Shown piece after piece: positions 37,284 through 45,790 of a DNA stretch of 64,000 bases. Source of the DNA: Microcaldota archaeon (GTDB lineage Archaea > Micrarchaeota > Micrarchaeia > Anstonellales > JAHKLY01); NCBI GenBank assembly GCA_020854825.1, contig JAHKLY010000002.1, positions 157,487 to 221,486 of the forward strand, in the 5' to 3' direction. Position numbers and translations under genes: made by a program. The notes beneath the pieces were generated by a model that was not told the DNA's origin, made no database searches, and saw nothing but the letters and a program-made list of their open reading frames with translations. The first letter of the stretch is position 1. Every line of letters starts with the position of its first letter.

Positions 37284-37314
37284 TTTTTCTTTCTTTTTTG
37301 AAAAGAAAGAAAAA
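37284..37314. repeat. 14-bp pyrimidine/purine hairpin 3' of dnaK
   Basis: TTTTTCTTTCTTTT pairs perfectly with AAAAGAAAGAAAAA around a TTG loop, ending 2 bp from the dnaK stop. It may work as a terminator or mRNA-end structure for the heat-shock operon. The core is the same as hairpins inside the tRNA-Arg and tRNA-Glu introns. The rest of 37164-37283 is pyrimidine-rich with no gene visible. Confidence 0.7.
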
Positions 37315-37316
37315 GG

Positions 37317-39164
37317 TTATTCTTTTGTAAAATCTGCATTTATTGTATCATCTGTACCTTGTGCATTTTGTTGATCTTCTGAAGGAGCTTGTTGTGCTCC
37401 TGCTTGTTGTGCGCCTTGTGCTTTTTGATATATTTCTGATCCTATCTTTTGTAATTCTTTTGTTAATGCTTCTGTTTTTTGTTTTATTTCTTGTGCATTT
37501 TCACTTGATTGTACTTTTTTAACTTCTTCTATTTTTTCTTGTATTCTCTTTTTAATATCTTCAGGTATTTTATCTTTATATTCATCTAATGTTTTTTCAC
37601 TTGAATAAACCATTGATTCCGCTTCATTTTGCGCTTCAATTAATTCTTTTCTTTGTTTATCTTCATACTCATGTACTTCTGCATCTTTCATAGCTTTTTC
37701 AACATCTTCATCATTCATTTTGTGTGGTGCTGTTATAGTAATTTTTTGTTCTTTTCCAGTACCCTTATCTTTAGCAGAAACATTCAATAACCCATTTGCA
37801 TCTATATCAAAAGTTACTTCTATTTGAGGAACCCCTCTTGGTGCTGGTGGTATACCAGTTAATTGGAAATTACCTAATTCAATATTATCTTTTGCTATTG
37901 CTCTTTCCCCTTGGAATATATGTATATCTACTGCAGGTTGGTTATCTGCAGCTGTTGAAAATATTTGACTTTTCTTTGTAGGTATAGTTGTATTCCTATC
38001 AATTAATTTTGTAAATACTCCTCCCATTGTTTCAATACCTAAGGATAAAGGAGTAACATCTAATAAAACTAAATCTTTAACTTCACCAGATAATACTCCT
38101 GCTTGAATTGCTGCACCCATTGCAACACATTCCATTGGATCAATACCTCGTTCTGCTTTTTTACCTACAAAATCTTCAACAAATTTTCTTACAATTGGCA
38201 TTCTTGTTGGTCCACCAACCAAAATAATTTTTGTTATTTGATCTGGGGATATTTTAGCATCTTGTAATGCATTATGTATAGGTTCTTTACATCTTTGAAC
38301 TGTTGATTGAACCAAACTTTCTAATTTTGCTCTTGTTAATTTATGTTGAAAATTAACAGGTTCATTATTTTTCTGAGTTAAAAATGGTAAATTTATATCA
38401 GTTTCAACTACTGTTGATAATTCTATTTTAGCTTTTTCAGCTGCTTCTTTTAATCTTCTCATTGCAGTTGTGTCCTTACTTATATCTACTCCTTCTTTTT
38501 TATTTAGATCTTCAAGTAAATATTTTACAATCGATTCATCCATGTCTTCTCCACCTAAATTAGTATCACCATTTGTTGAAATAACTTCAAAAACCCCTTC
38601 GCCAAAATCCATTATTGTAACATCTAATGTTCCACCACCCAAATCAAAAACTAAAATTTTATGGTCTTGATCTGCTTTGTCTAATCCAAAAGCTAATGAA
38701 GCTGCTGTTGGTTCATTAATTATCCTAACTACATCTAATCCTGCAATTTTACCTGCATCTTTTGTTGCTTGTCTTTGATTATCATTAAAATAAGCTGGAA
38801 CTGTAATTACTGCTTTTTCAACTTTATCTCCTAAAAATTCTTCGGCATCTTTTTTTATTTTTTGTAAAACAAATGCAGATAACTGTTGAGGAGTATATTC
38901 TTTATCTCCTAATTTATATTTATGATCCGTACCCATTTTTCTTTTAAATGCAGTAAATGTCCTATCTGGATTTGTAACTGCTTGTCTTCTTGCAGGTTCG
39001 CCAACTAACATTTGATTATCTTTTGTAAATGCAACAATTGATGGAAATGCTTTTCCATACATTGTATTACCTTCTGCACTTGGTATTATCTTTGGTCTTC
39101 CGCCTTCTAATACTGATGCTGCGCTGTTTGATGTTCCTAAATCTATTCCTATTATTTTACTCAT
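37317..39164 (-). CDS. dnaK: Chaperone DnaK (Hsp70)
   Basis: The ATP-dependent folding chaperone. The 615-residue protein has the ATPase motifs [13 protein letters not shown] at residue 5, [11 protein letters not shown] near 172 and VGGPTRMP near 312. A substrate-binding domain follows ([14 protein letters not shown]) with a helical lid and a Gln/Ala-rich tail. Like Gram-positive DnaK, it seems to lack the extra loop of about 20 residues in the first subdomain. GAGGAGGT inside the end of grpE precedes the ATG, and the two genes abut. Part of the hsp20-regulator-grpE-dnaK operon. DnaK systems reached archaea by transfer from bacteria. Confidence 0.97.
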   Translation of the reverse strand: MSKIIGIDLGTSNSAASVLEGGRPKIIPSAEGNTMYGKAFPSIVAFTKDNQMLVGEPARRQAVTNPDRTFTAFKRKMGTDHKYKLGDKEYTPQQLSAFVLQKIKKDAEEFLGDKVEKAVITVPAYFNDNQRQATKDAGKIAGLDVVRIINEPTAASLAFGLDKADQDHKILVFDLGGGTLDVTIMDFGEGVFEVISTNGDTNLGGEDMDESIVKYLLEDLNKKEGVDISKDTTAMRRLKEAAEKAKIELSTVVETDINLPFLTQKNNEPVNFQHKLTRAKLESLVQSTVQRCKEPIHNALQDAKISPDQITKIILVGGPTRMPIVRKFVEDFVGKKAERGIDPMECVAMGAAIQAGVLSGEVKDLVLLDVTPLSLGIETMGGVFTKLIDRNTTIPTKKSQIFSTAADNQPAVDIHIFQGERAIAKDNIELGNFQLTGIPPAPRGVPQIEVTFDIDANGLLNVSAKDKGTGKEQKITITAPHKMNDEDVEKAMKDAEVHEYEDKQRKELIEAQNEAESMVYSSEKTLDEYKDKIPEDIKKRIQEKIEEVKKVQSSENAQEIKQKTEALTKELQKIGSEIYQKAQGAQQAGAQQAPSEDQQNAQGTDDTINADFTKE

Positions 39165-39740
39165 TTAATCTACCTCCTCTTTTCCGATACAAACACATGC
39201 GTGTCTAATTACTTCTCCATTTAGTAAATATCCTTTTTTCAAAACTTTTGTAATTTCTCCTTCTTTGCCTTTTTCATACATAAGAGCTTCATGTTTATAT
39301 GGATCAAATTCTTTGCATTCCATTACTTCTAATCCTCTTTTTTTCAAAGTAGATAATAGTTTTTCATGCAACATTATTAATCCTTTTTTAATATTTTCAT
39401 TATTTTTATCTTCTTTAATATGTTTCATAGATTCTTCTAATTCATCTAAAAATTCTAATAAATCTAATATTAATTCTTTATTAGCTGTCTTTTTTAATTT
39501 TTCAATTTCTTTATCTGTTCTTTTATGATAATTATCAAATTCTGCATGTAATCTTAGAAGTTTCTCTTCTAATTCTTCAATCTTTTTTGTATTTTCTATT
39601 TGATTATTTTCTGTTTTTTCACAATCACAATTTTCATCATTACAATCGCAGTTTTCATCATTACAATCGCAGTTTTCATCATTACAATTGCAATTCTGAT
39701 TTTCACAATTACAGTATTGGTTTTCACATTCTTTTTTCAT
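39165..39740 (-). CDS. grpE: GrpE nucleotide exchange factor with Cys-rich N-terminal extension
   Basis: The exchange factor for DnaK. Residues about 50-191 are a normal GrpE: long coiled coil (LEEKLLRLHAEFDNYHKRTDKEIEKLKK), helical bundle and beta domain with NGEVIRHACVCIGK. The first 45 residues are unusual: eleven cysteines in a C-x4-CxC register (residues 5, 10, 12, 17, 19, 24, 26, 31, 33, 38, 40) with three tandem NDENCDC units encoded by a 21-bp DNA repeat. Such an array could bind several zinc, copper or iron ions or be a thiol sensor; this is inferred. It ends flush with the dnaK start and begins 4 bp after the regulator gene. Confidence 0.93.
   Translation of the reverse strand: MKKECENQYCNCENQNCNCNDENCDCNDENCDCNDENCDCEKTENNQIENTKKIEELEEKLLRLHAEFDNYHKRTDKEIEKLKKTANKELILDLLEFLDELEESMKHIKEDKNNENIKKGLIMLHEKLLSTLKKRGLEVMECKEFDPYKHEALMYEKGKEGEITKVLKKGYLLNGEVIRHACVCIGKEEVD
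39631..39693 (-). repeat. Three 21-bp tandem repeats in grpE
   Basis: The plus-strand unit TTTTCATCATTACAATCGCAG occurs at 39631-39651, 39652-39672 and, with two or three changes at its 3' end, 39673-39693. It encodes the repeated Cys-rich heptad of the GrpE N-terminus. Copy number may vary between strains by replication slippage. Confidence 0.85.
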
Positions 39741-39744
39741 ATTT

Positions 39745-40125
39745 TCACCCGTCTTTTATTTCAATTTTTCTTCTTTTTTCTGTTATTATGAATTCTTTAT
39801 CCATCCTTTCTGCCATATTCTCTAATTCTTCAAACATTCTAATCATTTTTTTTCTTCTAAAATCAACATAATCTTCTATTGAATTAAATTTCATTTTATA
39901 TTTTCCTTTTTTTTCTTCTAATAATCCTTGTTCTTTTAATCTTTCTAAATGGTGTCTAACTGTTAAGCGGTGAAGACCGCTTAACTTAGATAATTCAGTG
40001 CTAGTTATTGGTTCTTCTTTTTTACATAAAACTGATTTAAATACAATCACTGTTGTTCCTTCTGTATCCCTTTTTGAGAGCAATCTTGCTTTTTTACAAA
40101 ATTCTTCTATCTCTTTTTGATTCAT
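39745..40125 (-). CDS. Winged helix-turn-helix regulator of the heat-shock operon
   Basis: A 126-residue protein with an ArsR/Phr-like winged helix: ITSTELSKLSGLHRLTVRHHLERLKEQGLLEEKKGKYKM at about residues 40-78, followed by a coiled-coil C-terminal helix suited to dimerisation. Its place between hsp20 and grpE suggests it is the repressor of this operon, acting on the two 17-bp operators upstream of hsp20; this is inferred. A 9-bp inverted repeat lies within its coding region (39962-39985). Confidence 0.8.
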   Translation of the reverse strand: MNQKEIEEFCKKARLLSKRDTEGTTVIVFKSVLCKKEEPITSTELSKLSGLHRLTVRHHLERLKEQGLLEEKKGKYKMKFNSIEDYVDFRRKKMIRMFEELENMAERMDKEFIITEKRRKIEIKDG

Positions 40126-40135
40126 TATTGCACCT

Positions 40136-40582
40136 TTAATTTACTTCAATTCTTTTTTTCTCCTTTTTTGAATCTGGTTTTTTCTTTACTGTTATTTCTA
40201 ATACTCCATTTTTGTATGTTGCATTTACTTGATTTGGATCTGCAGTTTCTGGTAATGCGAATGTTCGTTTAAATCCCCCATATGATCTTTCATATCTTAT
40301 ATATCCTTCGGCTTCTCTTTTTATTTCTTCTTTTTTCTCAGTTTTAACTTCTAATCTATTTCCAATTACTTCTAATTGTATATCTTTTTTTTCTACTCCA
40401 GGTATATCCATTATATACACTATCTCATCTTCTTTTTCAATGATATCACTTAGTGGTGCTGAATATGTATTTATCCCTTGTTTGTTTGTTAGCATAGGCA
40501 AATTACTTTGTCTTAAATTAAACAAACTATCCATTTCTTCTTGCATTCTTTGTACCTCATCCCAAATAGTCCATCTTCTCAT
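40136..40582 (-). CDS. hsp20: Small heat-shock protein Hsp20
   Basis: A 148-residue ATP-independent holdase. The alpha-crystallin domain spans about residues 45-138 (DEIVYIMDIPGVEKKDIQLEV, YERSYGGFKRTFALPE, ATYKNGVLEITVKK with the GVL motif). The C-terminal tail is basic and lacks an obvious IxI motif. GGAGGTG precedes the ATG. First gene of the hsp20-regulator-grpE-dnaK operon, read from a promoter flanked by two operators. Confidence 0.95.
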   Translation of the reverse strand: MRRWTIWDEVQRMQEEMDSLFNLRQSNLPMLTNKQGINTYSAPLSDIIEKEDEIVYIMDIPGVEKKDIQLEVIGNRLEVKTEKKEEIKREAEGYIRYERSYGGFKRTFALPETADPNQVNATYKNGVLEITVKKKPDSKKEKKRIEVN

Positions 40583-40602
40583 ATTTATACACCTCCTATT
40601 TT

Positions 40603-40663
40603 GTTAATAAGATATTAACTATTTAAAAACGAAATATTTAAAAAGTGTTAGTATGGTATTAAC
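40603..40663 (-). promoter_or_regulatory. Heat-shock promoter with two 17-bp inverted-repeat operators
   Basis: GTTAATAAGATATTAAC (40603-40619) and GTTAGTATGGTATTAAC (40647-40663) share the pattern GTTAnTAnGnTATTAAC. They flank the TATA-like TTTTTAAATA (minus strand, about 40620-40629) of hsp20. One site covers the expected transcription start and the other lies just upstream of TATA, as in Phr-type archaeal heat-shock repression. Confidence 0.7.
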
Positions 40664-40731
40664 ATTTTTAATTATTAAATCTTTTAAAAAATAACAAAAG
40701 TTTATATACTTTTTAATATTATTAAAATATA

Positions 40732-42483
40732 ATGAAAAAAATCTTATTAATATTATTACTATTTACTATCTTAGTATTTGCTAAATCCTATTCTATAGGG
40801 CCAATGACTCAAGAAATTTATATTAATTTAGATGGAACTGTTGATATTAATGAAACTCTATCTTATTCTTTTAATTCCGGTTCATTTTCAGAAGTTTATA
40901 GAACTATCCCATTATCTTGGCAAGGCGCTGTTTTTGAAATTTTAGAATGTCAAGTTTATGAAGATGGAAAACCTATTAATACACGAGTAGATAGCATAGG
41001 AAATAATAAAATAGAGTTAATTGGATATAGTTCATGGAAGAATGAAGTACACGATTATACTTTTTCATATAAAATTTCGCATATTATTGTATGCTATGAA
41101 GATGTATGTGATTTTTACTGGAAATTAAAGGGAACTGAATGGGATAAACCTTTTCCTTCGTTAAAATCAAAAATATATTTACCCTCCAATATTTCTAAAG
41201 AAAATTATAAAGCATGGGGACATGGACCATCAAATGGAAATGTAGAATTGTTTGACAATTATGCTTATTATACTGCAAGTGATATTGCAGGTTCGCAATA
41301 TGTTGAAGCACGCTTAGCTTTTCCTTCTGAATTAATAACAGACAAATCAAATACAATAATAAAAAATGAAATGGGTTTAGAAAAAATAATAAATGAAGAG
41401 CTATCATTTTATGAAAATAATGATTTATCAACTTATGAAGAAAAAGAGGATTCATTAATAATATTTTTATTAATTTTTATTTGGATTTGCGGACTAATTA
41501 GTATTTATTTTATTTGGAAAAAATATGGTAAAGAACCAGAAATTAATTTTGATGCAAAATATTATAGAGAATTACCCAATAACTATTCTCCTGCTGTTTT
41601 AGGATGTTTGATAGATGCAATTAATAAAAAACCAAGGACAAACGATATAGTTGCTTGTATCTTAGATTTAGCCCAAAAAGGATACCTAAAAATAAAAGAA
41701 GTTCCTGCTAAAAAAACATGGGGTATTTTTGGAAAGGATACACATACAATTATAATCCGAACAAATAAAGAGGATACAAACTTATTAAGTTTTGAAAAAG
41801 ATCTTTTAACTTTCCTATTTAAAAATAAAAAGGAAGTTGATCTAGATAACAAATTTAAAAAATATAATTCTACAAATTATTCTTTTTTCGAAGAATGGAA
41901 AGATAATGTTAAAAAACATGTAGAAAAATATAAATTCCATAATTTAGAAGATGCAAAAACAGGAAAAATATATACTCTACTTGTAATTCTAATAGTAACA
42001 TTCTTATCTCTGATTATATCCTCAATATCTATTTGTTTATGCCCATTAGTAGCCATGTTAATACCATTCATAGTTATGTTTAGTATTATATTTTATTTTG
42101 GACTATCAAAACCATTTGAAAAAAGGACTGAAAAAGGTGCATTAGAATACGAACAATGGATGGCTTTCAAAAGATTTTTAGAAGATTTAACTTTAATGAA
42201 AGAAAAACCTCCATCTGCAGTTGAATTATGGGGCCATTATTTAATCTATGCAGTTTCATTAGGCGTTGGAGAAAAAGTAATAAAATATATTAATTTAGAA
42301 TATCCTAACAACTCTCCTAACTGGTATATATCAAATAACATAAATACTACATTTACTATGGCTTCTTTTATGGCATTGAATACAACTATGGCATCAATTT
42401 CTCCTTCCTCATCAGGTTCTGGTGGAGGCTTCGGAAGCGGAGGAGGTTTCGGAGGAGGTGGTGGTGGCGGAGGCGCCAGGTGA
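40732..42483 (+). CDS. DUF2207 membrane protein with glycine-rich tail
   Basis: A 583-residue protein of the DUF2207 family. It has a signal segment (about residues 2-16), an extracellular beta domain of about 200 residues (GTVDINETLSYSFNSGSFSEVYRTIPL), one span near 243-262, a cytoplasmic winged-helix-like region (AVLGCLIDAINKKPRTNDIVACILDLAQKGYLKI), two spans near 412-450, and a C-terminal Ser/Gly tail ending in runs of glycine. Function is unknown for the family. The TATA-like GTTTATATAC lies about 28 bp upstream of the ATG, in the spacer shared with the heat-shock promoter. Confidence 0.85.
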   Translation: MKKILLILLLFTILVFAKSYSIGPMTQEIYINLDGTVDINETLSYSFNSGSFSEVYRTIPLSWQGAVFEILECQVYEDGKPINTRVDSIGNNKIELIGYSSWKNEVHDYTFSYKISHIIVCYEDVCDFYWKLKGTEWDKPFPSLKSKIYLPSNISKENYKAWGHGPSNGNVELFDNYAYYTASDIAGSQYVEARLAFPSELITDKSNTIIKNEMGLEKIINEELSFYENNDLSTYEEKEDSLIIFLLIFIWICGLISIYFIWKKYGKEPEINFDAKYYRELPNNYSPAVLGCLIDAINKKPRTNDIVACILDLAQKGYLKIKEVPAKKTWGIFGKDTHTIIIRTNKEDTNLLSFEKDLLTFLFKNKKEVDLDNKFKKYNSTNYSFFEEWKDNVKKHVEKYKFHNLEDAKTGKIYTLLVILIVTFLSLIISSISICLCPLVAMLIPFIVMFSIIFYFGLSKPFEKRTEKGALEYEQWMAFKRFLEDLTLMKEKPPSAVELWGHYLIYAVSLGVGEKVIKYINLEYPNNSPNWYISNNINTTFTMASFMALNTTMASISPSSSGSGGGFGSGGGFGGGGGGGGAR

Positions 42484-42487
42484 TAAA

Positions 42488-43336
42488 TTGCATTTAATAA
42501 TTGGAATAGATCCAGGAACAACAACAGGAATTTCAGCTCTTAATCTAAACGGAAAACTAATTAAAATAATTAATATGAGAAATGCAGGAAAATCAGAAGT
42601 AATAAAACAAATATTGGAAATTGGAACTCCAAGTATTATCGCTACAGACAAAAAACCTTGCCCAGATTCTGTTTTAAAAATAGCAGCAAGTTTTAATATA
42701 AGATTATTTGTTCCAAAAAAAGAGTTATCACAAGAAGAAAAAAAGAGAATAATAAAAGAACAAAACATCAAAGTTGAAAATAATCATGAAAGAGATGCAT
42801 ATTCTGCTGCATATAAAGCATATCATGAATTTAGCAATAGGTTGCAACAAATAGAAAATAAAATTGAATTTATAGAAAAGGAAAGAGATTATTTAAAACA
42901 TTTAGTATTAAATGGCCACTCTTTAAATAATGCAATACTCTTCTTAAAAAAACCAGTAGAAAATATAGAAAAAGAAATAAAAACAAAACCGACTACAAAA
43001 GAAAAAACTATTGAAACCTTTATATTTGAAATTAAAACTTTATCTAATAAAAATCAAGAGTTAAAAAAATCAGTCGAAAGATTAAAAATTGAAAAAACCT
43101 CACTTGAACTAATTATCAACCATGAGAAAAATGAAAGAAAAAAAGAAATTGAAAAAAACAAAGAAGTAATTCGTCTCAAAAATGAAATTATTAGATTAAA
43201 ACTATATATTGAAAATACTAAAAAAAAGAAAAAACCCAAAAAAAAGCAGAAAAAAGATAATAGAAAGTATTTAAAAAACTTAGTTGAAAATATTATTACT
43301 GAATACAGAGACAAAAGAAAAAAAGAATTAAACTAG
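42488..43336 (+). CDS. DUF460 RNase H-fold (RuvC-like) protein
   Basis: I choose the TTG at 42488 (MHLIIGIDPGTTTGIS). GGTGAT lies 3-8 bases ahead, and the longer open frame into the glycine-rich DUF2207 tail is a GC-rich by-product. The 282-residue protein has a RuvC-like RNase H fold: first Asp in GIDPGTTTG, TDKKPCPDSVLKIA, and the last acidic motif in NNHERDAYSAA. A long coiled coil of about 150 residues follows, ending in a Lys-rich stretch. DUF460 proteins occur widely in archaea and are predicted nucleases or nucleic-acid binding proteins. The next gene, Alba, begins 12 bp after the stop. Confidence 0.82.
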   Translation: MHLIIGIDPGTTTGISALNLNGKLIKIINMRNAGKSEVIKQILEIGTPSIIATDKKPCPDSVLKIAASFNIRLFVPKKELSQEEKKRIIKEQNIKVENNHERDAYSAAYKAYHEFSNRLQQIENKIEFIEKERDYLKHLVLNGHSLNNAILFLKKPVENIEKEIKTKPTTKEKTIETFIFEIKTLSNKNQELKKSVERLKIEKTSLELIINHEKNERKKEIEKNKEVIRLKNEIIRLKLYIENTKKKKKPKKKQKKDNRKYLKNLVENIITEYRDKRKKELN

Positions 43337-43348
43337 GAGGTGTCATAT

Positions 43349-43627
43349 ATGACAGAAAAAGAAGACAATACAGTTTTTATAGGAAAAAAGAATATTATGG
43401 GATATGTATTAGCAGTAGTAACCCAATTTAATAACGGAGCAAATGCAGTAGAAATAAAAGCGAGAGGAAAAACCATATCCAAAGCAGTAGATGTAGCTGA
43501 AATTGTAAGAAATAGATTCATGCCAGATGTAACTGTAGAAAAAATTGAAATCAAAACTGAAGAACTAATGTCTGAAGATGGATCAAAATCAAAAGTCTCT
43601 GCAATTGAAATTAAATTAAAGAGATAA
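43349..43627 (+). CDS. albA: DNA/RNA-binding protein Alba
   Basis: A 92-residue chromatin/RNA-binding protein. Alba features are [51 protein letters not shown] and the C-terminal strand SAIEIKLKR; the basic loop Lys pair (GKKN) corresponds to the acetylatable lysine region. The ATG at 43349 is preceded by a perfect AGGAGGTG. A T-rich tract follows the stop. Alba coats DNA and may cooperate with gyrase in shaping the chromosome of this organism. Confidence 0.95.
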   Translation: MTEKEDNTVFIGKKNIMGYVLAVVTQFNNGANAVEIKARGKTISKAVDVAEIVRNRFMPDVTVEKIEIKTEELMSEDGSKSKVSAIEIKLKR

Positions 43628-43673
43628 ATAATACATCTCTTTTTTTATTTTTCTTTTTTAAATATGTGATTAA

Positions 43674-45002
43674 ATGGAAAGAACATTAATAAATAATCTA
43701 AAAAATAGAATAGATAAAGAAGTGCTAATCAAATGTTGGGTAGCAAATATTAGAGATAAAAATAAGATAAAATTTATAATAATCAGAGATAGGACTGGAG
43801 AAACGCAAGGAATTGCATTAGAAGAAGACTGTGAAAAAGAATCATTTGGTTTAATATCTACTATCTACCGAGAATCAGCAGTTGAAATTAAAGGAATTGT
43901 TAAAAAAAGTGAACAAGCAAAGGAAGGCTATGAAGTTCTTATAAAAAATATTAAAATTTTATCTCCTTCAGAACCTAAACTTCCAACAGAAGTTTATGGT
44001 AAAATAGAATCAAATTTAGATACACGATTGGATAATAGATTTTTAGACACTAGAAGAAAGGAGATTAATGCTATTTTTAGAATACGATCACAAGTATTTA
44101 AATCTGCTGTTGAATATCTAGATTCACAAGAATTTACAAAAATTGCTACTCCTAAAATTACAGTTTTAGGTTTAGAAGGAACATCAAATAATGAAAAAAG
44201 TGGATCTGAATTATTTACAATAGATTATTTTGGAAAAAAAGCATATCTAGCTCAATCTCCTCAGCTATATAAACAAATGTTTGTTGCAGGAGGTTTTGAA
44301 AGAGTTTATGATATAGGACCTGTATTTAGAGCTGAAAAATCACATACTACAAGACATGTAACTGAATTTACAGGTATTGATTTTGAAATGGGTTTTATTG
44401 AAAATGAAAATGAAATAATAGATGTTGCAGAAGGATTGATAAAATATATTACTACTAAAATAAATGAAAAATGTAAAAAAGAATTAGAAATTTTAAATAG
44501 GGAAATTTCTATTCCTAAAAAAATACCTCGTTTAGATATAAATGAAATAAGAGAAATCTTAAAACAAAAAGGAAAAGAAATACCTATTGACGAGGATTTA
44601 GATGCGGAAGGAGAAAAAATATTAAGTGAATATATTAAAGAAGAATATGATGAAGAATTTGTATTTGCATTAAATTACCCATTCAAAAAAAGACCATTTT
44701 ATCATATGAAACCTGAAAATGATCCAAACGGAACAAAATCATTTGATTTAATTTATAATGGAGTAGAAATAGCAACCGGTTCTCAAAGAGAACATAGAAT
44801 TGATATTTTAGCAAAACAAGCAAAAGAAAAAGGTTTAGATTTAGATCAAATGCCAGAATATAAAAAAATATTTATGTATGGATGTCCACCTCATGGGGGG
44901 ATGGGATTGGGTTTAGATAGAATAGTTGAAAAAATATTAAAATTAGATAATATTAGAGAAACAATTTTATTACCAAGAGATCCAGAAAGATTAAAACCTT
45001 AA
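43674..45002 (+). CDS. aspS: Aspartyl-tRNA synthetase (archaeal type, possibly non-discriminating)
   Basis: A 442-residue class II synthetase with an N-terminal OB-fold (about residues 1-105), motif 2 FRAEKSHTTRHVTEFTGIDFE near 222 and motif 3 GLGLDRIVEKILKLDNIRETILLPRDP at the C-terminus. Archaeal length without the bacterial insertion domain. Whether it also charges tRNA-Asn depends on GatCAB, which is not in the window. The stop is 12 bp from the tRNA-Thr gene, and a run of aspS, tRNA-Thr, Sua5/YrdC and idi follows on the same strand. Confidence 0.95.
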   Translation: MERTLINNLKNRIDKEVLIKCWVANIRDKNKIKFIIIRDRTGETQGIALEEDCEKESFGLISTIYRESAVEIKGIVKKSEQAKEGYEVLIKNIKILSPSEPKLPTEVYGKIESNLDTRLDNRFLDTRRKEINAIFRIRSQVFKSAVEYLDSQEFTKIATPKITVLGLEGTSNNEKSGSELFTIDYFGKKAYLAQSPQLYKQMFVAGGFERVYDIGPVFRAEKSHTTRHVTEFTGIDFEMGFIENENEIIDVAEGLIKYITTKINEKCKKELEILNREISIPKKIPRLDINEIREILKQKGKEIPIDEDLDAEGEKILSEYIKEEYDEEFVFALNYPFKKRPFYHMKPENDPNGTKSFDLIYNGVEIATGSQREHRIDILAKQAKEKGLDLDQMPEYKKIFMYGCPPHGGMGLGLDRIVEKILKLDNIRETILLPRDPERLKP

Positions 45003-45014
45003 AAATATTTAAAA

Positions 45015-45190
45015 GCCTCTGTAGCTCAGCTTGGTAGAGCGCTTGCTTGGTAAGCACTTTCTTTACGCCTTCGGCGCAAAGAACCTGCACTAAGAAAATC
45101 TAAAAAGCAAGAGGTCGTGGGTTCAAAAATCTTTGAATGATAAATCATTCAAAATTTACCAATCAAAGATTGACAATCCCATCGGAGGCT
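45015..45190 (+). tRNA. tRNA-Thr(GGT) with two introns (37/38 and T-loop)
   Basis: Acceptor GCCTCTG (45015-45021) pairs with CGGAGGC (45183-45189); discriminator T at 45190, no CCA encoded. The D-arm is intact. The anticodon GGT (45049-45051) is followed by a canonical-position intron (about 45053-45105, 53 nt). Its splice helix is TTGG/CTAA, and it contains the hairpin TTCTTTACGCC-TTC-GGCGCAAAGAA. The 3' anticodon stem GCAAG is at 45107-45111. The T-stem GTGGG/CCCAT encloses a loop split by an intron (about 45127-45175, 49 nt) with the inner stem TCTTTGA/TCAAAGA. Removing both gives a 74-nt tRNA with T-loop TTCAAAT. Confidence 0.9.
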
Positions 45191-45207
45191 TTTTTACAGT
45201 GATAAAT

Positions 45208-45786
45208 ATGAATTACACAGAATATCAAAAAATGCTTGAAACTGCTTGTAATACAATTTTAAACGGAGGGATAATTCTTTATCCAACTGATACTGTTTTT
45301 GGTTTAGGTTGCAATGGGTTAAATGAAAAAGCAGTTAAAAAAATAGAAAAAATAAAAAAAGTAGAAGAAAAAAAACCAATTTCTGCAGTGTTTGGACATA
45401 TTGATATAATTAAACAGTATTGCAAAGTTTCTAAAGAACAAGAAGAAATATTAAATATATATTTACCTGGCCCATACACGTTTATTTTACCTTTAAAAAA
45501 ACAACTTCCTTTATCGACTAATAACACATTGGGTGTAAGAATTCCCAATGATAAATTTTGTATTGATTTAGGAAAAACATTAAAACTCCCAATTGCATCA
45601 ACAAGCGCAAATATTAACAAAGAACCAACACAATTCCAATTAAATGAAATAAACAAAGAAATAATTGAACAAGTAGATTATATAATAAAAGGAGAATGCA
45701 AAGAAAAAGAAGCTTCAACAATAGTTAATTTAATAAATAATATCTCAATAATAAGACAAGGTACAGGAATTTTTGAAATTAGGTGA
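45208..45786 (+). CDS. Threonylcarbamoyl-AMP synthase (Sua5/YrdC/YwlC family)
   Basis: Makes threonylcarbamoyl-AMP for t6A37 of tRNAs reading ANN codons. I start at ATG 45208 (MNYTEYQKML), because the longer frame runs back into the tRNA-Thr T-arm. The 192-residue protein is a single YrdC domain: GGIILYPTDTVFGLGCNG near residue 20, KKVEEKKPISAVF near 52, LGVRIPN near 121 and ASTSANINKEPT near 142. The extra Sua5 domain is absent. It lies 17 bp after tRNA-Thr(GGT), itself a t6A substrate class, and 4 bp before idi. Confidence 0.92.
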   Translation: MNYTEYQKMLETACNTILNGGIILYPTDTVFGLGCNGLNEKAVKKIEKIKKVEEKKPISAVFGHIDIIKQYCKVSKEQEEILNIYLPGPYTFILPLKKQLPLSTNNTLGVRIPNDKFCIDLGKTLKLPIASTSANINKEPTQFQLNEINKEIIEQVDYIIKGECKEKEASTIVNLINNISIIRQGTGIFEIR

Positions 45787-45790
45787 AAAC

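Noticed and set aside
39631-39693. Possible CRISPR-like short repeats
   Set aside because: The 21-bp units are directly adjacent without spacers and are coding; no cas genes nearby. No CRISPR array was seen anywhere in the window.
39587-39871. Plus-strand frame rich in His/Tyr/Asn repeats
   Set aside because: Antisense of the tandem repeat in grpE; no regulatory signals.
42422-42487. Long N-terminus (MEASEAEEVSEE...) for the DUF460 protein
   Set aside because: It is a second reading of the GC-rich glycine tail of DUF2207; TTG 42488 gives the conserved GIDPG start with a GGTGA site.
45133-45207. N-terminal extension of the Sua5/YrdC frame
   Set aside because: It falls inside the tRNA-Thr T-loop intron and acceptor; the family start and TATA/RBS context favour ATG 45208.
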